A stretch of DNA of 27,496 nucleotides, taken from NCBI GenBank assembly GCA_050954865.1, contig JBPBQN010000249.1:1-27496 (forward strand). The letters run 5' to 3'. Source of the stretch: Mucilaginibacter_A sp050954865 (GTDB taxonomy: Bacteria > Bacteroidota > Bacteroidia > Sphingobacteriales > Sphingobacteriaceae). The notes below the pieces were generated by a model. The model searched no databases. It was not told where the DNA came from and was given only the letters and a program-made list of their open reading frames with translations. Every line of letters starts with the position of its first letter. Positions within the stretch are counted from its first letter, which is position 1. Position numbers and translations under genes: made by a program. Below are positions 22,329-27,496 of this stretch, one piece after another.

Positions 22329-23423
22329 ATGAAAAAACTGCTTATTTTACTGTTTTGCACACAAAATATCCTGGCACAAGTTCCAAAACGGGTAGATGGT
22401 GCTGTTCGGCATGAATACATCATCAATAATTTTAAAACCGAAACCGGCGCAACCTTACCGCAGGCACACATCATTTATGGCACTTACGGGCATTTAAATG
22501 CGGCGCACGATAACGTGGTGCTGCTGCCATCGCATTATATGGCCAATTATCATGGTTACGAATGGCTGATTGGTGCAGGCAAAGCGTTGGATACCACTAA
22601 ACTATTTCTGGTAGCGACAGAGCTTTTTGGCAACGGCCGGTCATCTTCTCCCAGCAATACGCCTGAGCCTTTTCATGGTCCGCGTTTTCCGGTGATGACA
22701 ATCCGCGATAATGTTGCAGCGGTGCATCAGCTTTTAGTGGAAGAATTGAAGATTACACATTTGCAGGCATTAATTGGTTTTTCCATGGGCGCGCAGCAGG
22801 CTTTTCAATGGGCGGTTAGTTACCCAACTTTTGCTGATCGTATTGTAGCTACTTCCGGCACGGCCAAAACTTACGGACATGGAAAAGTGCGACTGGAAGG
22901 ACAAATTGCAGCATTAACGGCCGACGAAACTTTTCAAAACGGCGACTACAAAACGCCGCCTCAAAAAGGATTGGAAGCGTTTTCTGTGGTGTGGGCAGGC
23001 TGGTTATTTTCGCAGGAATGGTGGCGCAAAGAACTGTGGCGCACAAATTCTCCCGCAGGCACCACGTTTGAACAGGTGCTTAACAATTACCGCACGCATT
23101 TTATTCCAGGTGCCGATGCCAATAATTTGATTTTGCAGATGCGCACTTGGGAAAACCACGACGTTGGCAACACGCCGGGCTTTGGTGGCGATGCAGAAAA
23201 AGCACTTCGCTCCATCAAAGTTCCGTTTTTATATATGCCTTCAGAAACAGATTTGTATTTCCCGCTGGCCGATGCCCGTTACGAAGCTGCTTTAATTCCA
23301 GGTGTAACGCTGATGCCCATTCCGTCGCTTTGGGGCCATACGGCCGGTGCGGCCAGTAATCCTGCGGATGCCAAATTTTTAAACGAACATATTGGTGATT
23401 TTTTGAAGGAGGGTAGAAAGTAA
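22329..23423 (+). CDS. Exported alpha/beta hydrolase of the homoserine O-acetyltransferase (MetX)-like family
   Basis: 364 residues. Signal peptide residues 1-17 (MKKLLILLFCTQNILAQ). The catalytic Ser is S152 in GFSMGAQQ, Asp D308 in SETDLYFP and His H337 in WGHTAG, a complete triad in the MetX topology. ATELFGNGRSSSPSNTPEPF and PVMTIRDNVAAVHQLL are typical of the MetX-like group. True MetX enzymes are cytoplasmic and use acetyl-CoA, so an exported member is probably an esterase/hydrolase and not part of methionine synthesis. Substrate unknown. It is monocistronic, and its start codon follows a dispersed motif copy. Confidence 0.82.
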   Translation: MKKLLILLFCTQNILAQVPKRVDGAVRHEYIINNFKTETGATLPQAHIIYGTYGHLNAAHDNVVLLPSHYMANYHGYEWLIGAGKALDTTKLFLVATELFGNGRSSSPSNTPEPFHGPRFPVMTIRDNVAAVHQLLVEELKITHLQALIGFSMGAQQAFQWAVSYPTFADRIVATSGTAKTYGHGKVRLEGQIAALTADETFQNGDYKTPPQKGLEAFSVVWAGWLFSQEWWRKELWRTNSPAGTTFEQVLNNYRTHFIPGADANNLILQMRTWENHDVGNTPGFGGDAEKALRSIKVPFLYMPSETDLYFPLADARYEAALIPGVTLMPIPSLWGHTAGAASNPADAKFLNEHIGDFLKEGRK

Positions 23424-23458
23424 AATTTACTATTTGTGTGTACTGCAGGCAAATAAAA

Positions 23459-23507
23459 CCAATGCTTCTTTTATTACCTATTTTTTAGGTGATAAAAGAA
23501 GCATTGG
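23459..23507. repeat. Hairpin formed by two inverted dispersed 12-mer copies
   Basis: Arms 23459-23480 and 23486-23507 pair over 22 bp with a single G-T-type mismatch and a 5-base T loop. They hold 12-mers at 23462-23473 and 23493-23504 and the flanking TAGGT. The element lies between the convergent MetX-like and membrane-protein genes. Read on the minus strand a TTTTATTTG tract follows, so it may terminate the membrane-protein transcript. Confidence 0.9.
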
Positions 23508-23536
23508 AAATACATCGGATAAAATATAAACAAACG

Positions 23537-24022
23537 TTAAGCCTTTTCGCCCAATGTCCATCCTTTTCGAACATCCGGACTTGCTTTAGATTCTTTGGTT
23601 AAAGCATCCACAACGGCGCCGGTTACAAAAGCATATATTCCTTTGTGTATCAAATCGATGGCTTGTTCATCTTTCGGCCACGTCCAGGGCAACGAGCCAA
23701 CGCCTGTTGCGTTTTCCAGCGTCTGATCGTTTAACAAGCGCAAGTTCATAAACAGAAACGAAGCCATCGGCCCTCTGATTCCCTTTTCTGCCATCAAACC
23801 CCGTACGGCACCCAATAAAATTCCTTGTCCCCAGTGCATGGTCCAATTCAAAAAATCGTTGTCGCCTTTCGCCTGCAAACCGGTTAATTTTTCTAAAGTG
23901 TGCGCAGGCATGTAAGAATTTGGCCTTTTGGTAAAAATCTGTTCCAGTTTTTCGGCCAGCGTCATCGCGGCAACGCCTGCCAATCCTGCTACTATTCCTT
24001 GTAAAGCTGCTTTGCTATTCAT
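23537..24022 (-). CDS. Small membrane protein of unknown function
   Basis: 161 residues. The N-terminal helix (AALQGIVAGLAGVAAMTLAEKLEQ) is followed by a polar stretch (FTKRPNSYMPAHTLEKL) and two or three further moderately hydrophobic segments (GQGILLGAVRGLMAEKGIRGP, GIYAFVTGAVVDAL). The pattern GVAAMTLAEKLEQ..RPxSYxPAxTLE recurs in unannotated integral membrane proteins of many bacteria, as I recall, but no function is attached to them. No signal peptide cleavage site is convincing. A lone gene between the hairpin at 23459 and the 201-base gap before the helicase gene. Confidence 0.65.
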   Translation of the reverse strand: MNSKAALQGIVAGLAGVAAMTLAEKLEQIFTKRPNSYMPAHTLEKLTGLQAKGDNDFLNWTMHWGQGILLGAVRGLMAEKGIRGPMASFLFMNLRLLNDQTLENATGVGSLPWTWPKDEQAIDLIHKGIYAFVTGAVVDALTKESKASPDVRKGWTLGEKA

Positions 24023-24181
24023 TTTTTAGGTTTGTATTTTAATTAATAGTTGATTATCTATCGGTAACTACATCGCTAAAGCAGATTTGTTTATCAGGAA
24101 ATACAGCCTTTCTAAGTGCGTAATCTCGCTGTTTAAAAAGCATTGATAGCAGTTTTAACAGTATTTCAGTTTATTTTAACC

Positions 24182-24193
24182 ATACTTCTTTTA
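24182..24193 (-). repeat. Dispersed 12-mer copy downstream of the helicase gene
   Basis: ATACTTCTTTTA with the flank CCACCCTAAATTTTAATT to 24211. The helicase stop is 30 bases further on. The rest of the gap 24023-24223 shows no other signal. Confidence 0.7.
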
Positions 24194-24223
24194 CCACCCT
24201 AAATTTTAATTTCTTCGGATACA

Positions 24224-26122
24224 TCAAACATATTCCCAAGCACTTTGATAAGCGTTTTTCTGCTCTGCATAAGTAATAAAATCCGCATAAAAAGGCAGTT
24301 TGGAAAGCGTAGAACTATCGCCAATCACCACCAGTTTTTTTCGGGCGCGTGTTAAAGCCACATTCATGCGGCGGATATCCGACAGAAAACCAATTTCATT
24401 TTGGTTGTTGCTGCGCGTCAGGCTGATGTAAATCACGTCGCGCTCTTGTCCCTGGAAACTATCAATAGTATTGACCGAAATTTTCTCCGCATATTTTTGC
24501 AGATCAGCCGAAGCTAATGCTTCTTTTAACACCACAATTTGCTGTTTATAAGGCGAAATGATACCGATGGTAGGGAAATTTTCTACATCATAATGCGCTT
24601 CCAGTTCTGTTATAAACTGTGTTAAATGTTTGATCAGAAACGCCGCTTCTTCCGGGTTTGCGGTACTCGTTCCTTCCGCTTTTTCGTTGAAACCACAACC
24701 GGCCGTATCTACAAAAAGCAGCGGCAAATCCTGCTCAAAAAGCAAATGCTGCGCCACAGAAGCGTGTGCTTTTAATTGTTGCTGATAAAAAACGCCCGAC
24801 GAATAACCCATAATCGTCTCGTGCATCCGGTATTGTTCTTCCAGCAGCACAACCGCTTCGGGATGGCGGACGGCACATTTTTCCAGCAACGTATTATTTA
24901 GTCCGTTTCGGGCAGCTTCGGCAGATTTTATCGTGGGCGGCAACTGATGATGATCGCCTGCCAGAACCACTTTCTGCGCTTTTAAAATCGGAATCCAGCA
25001 GGCAGGCTCCAAAGCTTGTCCAGCTTCGTCAATCACCACCACATCAAATTTCAAGTTACGAACGGTATAATGATTTGCGCCGACCAGTGTTGCAGTAATG
25101 ATTTGGGCTTTGGCCAGAATTTCATCCATCATAAACTGCTCCGTTTTGCCAACTTCTTTGATGATTTTATGTGCTTCGTTAAAAAGTGCTTTGCGCTGTT
25201 CCTGTTCTGCACGGCCAAAATTGCGCTTGTATTTGTGCGCCATATTTTTGTACTCCGCAGCCTGCTTTTTTAGCTTTTTGATTTCTTTCATTCCGCTGTG
25301 CGCAGCCATTTTGCTATCCAAAGTGGTAGCCGCCAAACGTTCGGAAACACGCGCCGGATTGCCAACGCGCAACACATTCAGTCCTTCATCGGCCAGCTTT
25401 TCGGTCAGCAGATCAACCGCTGTATTGCTGGGTGCAACTACTAAAATCTGCCGGTTATTTTGCCGGAACAAAGCTTTTATCGCCTGCACCAGCGTAGTGG
25501 TTTTGCCCGTTCCCGGCGGACCGTGCACAATCGCCAGTTCCCGAGCGCATAAAATCTTGCTGACTGCCGTTTGCTGTGAAGCATTTAATTGCGGCAACGA
25601 AACCACTGATTTTGGTGGCATAAAAGAAGCATCCTGCTGGCCGGTCAAAACTTTTATCAAATGCGCTTCTTCCGGTTTTTCTAACGATGCAGCCGCTTGT
25701 TTCAGCGCGTTTTGCATTTCGCTGTAGCTGTTATCATCAAAAAGCAAATCGATGCCCAGCTTTCCGTCGCGCGCCCAATCCGGCAATTCATCAATTTTTA
25801 ACGTGATTTTAAGCTGATTGCCGCTTTGGTGCGCAATAGTTCCTTCTGCACGGCTGTTTTTTGGATCGTGGTTGGAAAACAAAACCGCCGAAGCACCAAA
25901 CCGAAGCTGATGCGGCAAATCCTGATGCGTAGTGCGCTCCAATCCTATTGTTAAGTAATCGCCGCGGCCAATTTCAGAATCGCGAATCGCAATCGGATAC
26001 CAGGCCAAACCATTTGCCCGCCGATCGGCAACAGAGGTTGTTTCGGTGAGTTTGCGGTAAGCTTTTAAATCTTCTTCGCGCTCAATTTTTAATAAATCCA
26101 GTAAGTTTTTAAAGTAATCCAC
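24224..26122 (-). CDS. Superfamily 1 helicase, UPF1/IGHMBP2-like
   Basis: 632 residues from GTG at 26120-26122 (VDYFKNLLDLLKIEREED). The frame can start two codons earlier at TTG, but related proteins begin at MDYF, so GTG is preferred. Residue numbers here count from the TTG. A Q-motif-like LNASQQTAV is at 181-189, Walker A GPPGTGKTTT (203-212), Walker B VVIDEAG (364-370), motif III GDHHQLPP (391-398), motif IV EQYRMH (431-436), motif V NTIDSFQGQERDVIYISLTR (553-572) and motif VI NVALTRARKKLVVIGD (589-604). A basic coiled-coil-like insertion (about 279-325, KKLKKQAAEYK) splits domain 1. It probably acts on DNA or RNA ends in repair or RNA metabolism. TATCTTTG, a -7 match, lies at the very start. 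It holds two 12-mer copies. Confidence 0.88.
   Translation of the reverse strand: MDYFKNLLDLLKIEREEDLKAYRKLTETTSVADRRANGLAWYPIAIRDSEIGRGDYLTIGLERTTHQDLPHQLRFGASAVLFSNHDPKNSRAEGTIAHQSGNQLKITLKIDELPDWARDGKLGIDLLFDDNSYSEMQNALKQAAASLEKPEEAHLIKVLTGQQDASFMPPKSVVSLPQLNASQQTAVSKILCARELAIVHGPPGTGKTTTLVQAIKALFRQNNRQILVVAPSNTAVDLLTEKLADEGLNVLRVGNPARVSERLAATTLDSKMAAHSGMKEIKKLKKQAAEYKNMAHKYKRNFGRAEQEQRKALFNEAHKIIKEVGKTEQFMMDEILAKAQIITATLVGANHYTVRNLKFDVVVIDEAGQALEPACWIPILKAQKVVLAGDHHQLPPTIKSAEAARNGLNNTLLEKCAVRHPEAVVLLEEQYRMHETIMGYSSGVFYQQQLKAHASVAQHLLFEQDLPLLFVDTAGCGFNEKAEGTSTANPEEAAFLIKHLTQFITELEAHYDVENFPTIGIISPYKQQIVVLKEALASADLQKYAEKISVNTIDSFQGQERDVIYISLTRSNNQNEIGFLSDIRRMNVALTRARKKLVVIGDSSTLSKLPFYADFITYAEQKNAYQSAWEYV
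24517..24528 (-). repeat. Dispersed 12-mer copy inside the helicase gene (domain 2)
   Basis: Sense reading TTA AAA GAA GCA T(TA): Leu-Lys-Glu-Ala-Leu, at about residues 534-538. Confidence 0.55.
25621..25632 (+). repeat. Dispersed 12-mer copy inside the helicase gene (N-terminal linker)
   Basis: Antisense to the gene; sense codons GAT GCT TCT TTT ATG give Asp-Ala-Ser-Phe-Met at about residues 166-170, in the poorly conserved linker before the Q motif. Confidence 0.6.
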
Positions 26123-26199
26123 ATGCAAAGATACTGGCTTATGCAGGTTTTGGCGGAAAGGAAAACGGGATTTATAACCCGTTGAAGCAAAATAACTGG

Positions 26200-26211
26200 A
26201 TGCTTCTTTTA
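26200..26211 (-). repeat. Dispersed 12-mer copy between the type IIG gene and the helicase
   Basis: ATGCTTCTTTTA with TCGTACTTTTTTGGG after it; 20 bases separate it from the type IIG stop codon. GGGATTTATAACCC (26168-26181) just before it is a short inverted repeat. Confidence 0.7.
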
Positions 26212-26230
26212 TCGTACTTTTTTGGGTGGT

Positions 26231-27496
26231 TTAGCTTTTGCCTTCTACAATTTTAATTTCTTCTTCGGTTAAATTGTATAGTTGGTAAACGAGTTGATCG
26301 ATTTGGTTTTCGAGTTGAGAAGTATCGATTAAAACTGATTTACTTTTCAAATCTAAAACTTCACTTACTTTGTTTATAATTGAATATTGTTCTAATAAAG
26401 GAATGTTTTTAATTGGTAACATCTCAACTTGTCTCGCTCCAATTTCACTGAATACAGTTTTTGTCGACGCAAATTCTTGTTTGTAGTACCAGTTTAGAAC
26501 TTTTGAGTTAAGTAATCCTAAAATGAACTTTAAATTCCATAATGAACCTTTTAGATTATTTATAACAACAATTGTATGTAACGCATAAAATTGGTCATTA
26601 TCAATAGTAGCAATCAATTGATTTGCTACTCGTCTAAATAAGATTTTTTCTTTTGATAAGAATATATCTTCTCTTTTGCAACTATGAATTCCTGCTAAAT
26701 CATATTTCAAATATGAGTTGTCCCAATTTGTTGAATAACGATTAATATTTTTTCCTCCAACTAATAATGGCTTATAGTTATCATTCAAGTTTTCTTTAAA
26801 TACCCATTTACTTCTATCTTCTTTTAAGGCAATTGCTTGATTTATGGAAGTGAATGTGGATAAACTTTTAGAACCGTTTAATAACTTTAACTTTATACTA
26901 TTTACAATTTCAGAAATATTAAGATTAAATGTTTTATTATTTGATACGTCAAAATAAAATTGCTTTAACTGTTTAATAATAGTAAAACTTCCAACCTTAT
27001 TTACTTTTAAAATATTGATTTCATCATTAGATGTTTTCTTAATATCAAGATTAATTATAATATTTTCAACTACTGCTTCTTGAAAAGGCAAATCATCAAA
27101 AGTTACTAAATCTCTAATTTGAGTTTTCTGTAGAATGATACTTCTTAACTCTTCATAATAATCCTGCATCAAAAGAGTATTCGGAATAATAAAGCTTAAC
27201 TTACCTTTAGCTTTCTCCTGACTTATTAATAAATCTATTCCTAAAACAGTAAAAAAACCAAATGTATTTAACCTACCCATCGATGATTTATATCTATTCA
27301 AAAAGTAGTCCTTTAATTTTTTATCATTAGAAATTGTAGCAATTTGAAGATACGGTGGATTTCCAATTACCACATCAAATCCAACAAAATCACCTTCATT
27401 ATTTAAAACTTCCGGAAACTCAAAACGCCATTCAAAAGCATTTTCGTAAATCTTGTTGTTTATAATTTCTTCAATAATCTGTTCCTGTTTTTCTAT
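26231..27496 (-). CDS. Type IIG (Eco57I-like) restriction-modification enzyme, 5' end outside window
   Basis: The frame is open from the window end to the TAG/TAA region at 26231, giving about 421 residues of C-terminal sequence; a GTG at 27373 is only an internal codon. AFEWRFEFPEVLN then GFDVVIGNPPY (27350-27380 region) is the exact N6-adenine methyltransferase motif IV context of the Eco57I/TaqI class. FIIPNTLLMQDYYEELRSII follows as expected. The second half (INQAIALKEDRSKWVF to LLVGGKNINRY, then FILGLLNSKVLNWYY) is a TaqI-like target-recognition domain. Any N-terminal nuclease domain and methyltransferase motifs I lie outside the window. Strongly AT-rich against the helicase side, so probably acquired. 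Whether the restriction half is intact cannot be seen. Confidence 0.85.
   Translation of the reverse strand: MEKQEQIIEEIINNKIYENAFEWRFEFPEVLNNEGDFVGFDVVIGNPPYLQIATISNDKKLKDYFLNRYKSSMGRLNTFGFFTVLGIDLLISQEKAKGKLSFIIPNTLLMQDYYEELRSIILQKTQIRDLVTFDDLPFQEAVVENIIINLDIKKTSNDEINILKVNKVGSFTIIKQLKQFYFDVSNNKTFNLNISEIVNSIKLKLLNGSKSLSTFTSINQAIALKEDRSKWVFKENLNDNYKPLLVGGKNINRYSTNWDNSYLKYDLAGIHSCKREDIFLSKEKILFRRVANQLIATIDNDQFYALHTIVVINNLKGSLWNLKFILGLLNSKVLNWYYKQEFASTKTVFSEIGARQVEMLPIKNIPLLEQYSIINKVSEVLDLKSKSVLIDTSQLENQIDQLVYQLYNLTEEEIKIVEGKS

Noticed and set aside
22329..23423. Calling this gene metX for methionine synthesis
   Set aside because: The signal peptide and GFSMGAQQ nucleophile context argue for an exported hydrolase instead of the cytoplasmic acetyl-CoA enzyme.
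25098..25727. Long open frame (209 codons) on the plus strand
   Set aside because: It is antisense to the conserved helicase motifs and its Ser/Cys/Leu-rich product looks like a mirror of the helicase codons.
585..26211. The dispersed 12-mer as a CRISPR array
   Set aside because: Spacing is irregular (tens of bases to over 3 kb), orientation is mixed and copies lie inside genes.

Overview
The window reads as chromosomal DNA of a member of the Bacteroidota, most likely the Sphingobacteriaceae (Pedobacter/Mucilaginibacter-like). The evidence is an OmpP1/FadL porin ending in Phe, a glycine/tyrosine-rich lipoprotein, an archaeal/eukaryotic-type prolyl-tRNA synthetase, DUF4905-like and TIGR02757-like proteins, almost no Shine-Dalgarno sequences, and a few TAnnTTTG-type -7 elements. 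The species cannot be named from sequence alone. No rRNA, tRNA, CRISPR array or intact insertion sequence was seen.

Layout. 1-573: 3' part of a zinc metallopeptidase-like gene. 607-2952 (minus): DUF4905-like protein, LysM/double-psi-barrel envelope protein and uridine kinase, a tight operon. 3038-3517 (plus): Dps ferritin. 3651-5558 (minus): UbiD-family decarboxylase. 5665-7900 (minus): lipoprotein plus OmpP1/FadL porin. 8002-10736 (plus): proS, then a trans-sulfuration PLP enzyme. 10860-11740 (minus): an AT-rich Mrr-type nuclease gene split into two frames across a canonical -1 slippery heptamer. 11921-13219 (plus): TIGR02757 protein and an exported VOC protein. 13247-13733 (plus): type II toxin-antitoxin pair. 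13853-16306 (minus): S9 peptidase. 16522-18696 (plus): GH3 beta-xylosidase-like enzyme. 18970-20745 (minus): glycosylasparaginase and CutC. 20906-22102 (minus): MFS transporter. 22329-23423 (plus): exported MetX-like hydrolase. 23537-24022 (minus): small membrane protein. 24224-26122 (minus): UPF1-like SF1 helicase. 26231-27496 (minus): AT-rich type IIG restriction-modification enzyme, cut by the window edge.

The main discovery candidate is not a gene. A 12-base word, TAAAAGAAGYAT, occurs about 20 times in 27.5 kb (19 exact, one with a single mismatch), on both strands. Fourteen copies are intergenic and six lie inside genes in several reading frames. A T/A-rich block (often TAAATTTAGG) usually precedes it by a few bases. 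At three of the six convergent gene junctions two copies form inverted pairs or hairpins, and a fourth junction has one copy inside a hairpin. Density, inverted pairing at gene ends and tolerance inside coding sequence resemble the DNA uptake sequences of Neisseria and Haemophilus. I know of no such system described in Bacteroidota. A REP-like repeat family or a chromosome-organising site are the alternatives.

The second candidate is the split Mrr nuclease: a -1 shift at A AAA AAC joins both halves into one protein of about 293 residues. This suggests programmed frameshifting, phase variation at the A6 run, or a recent inactivating indel.
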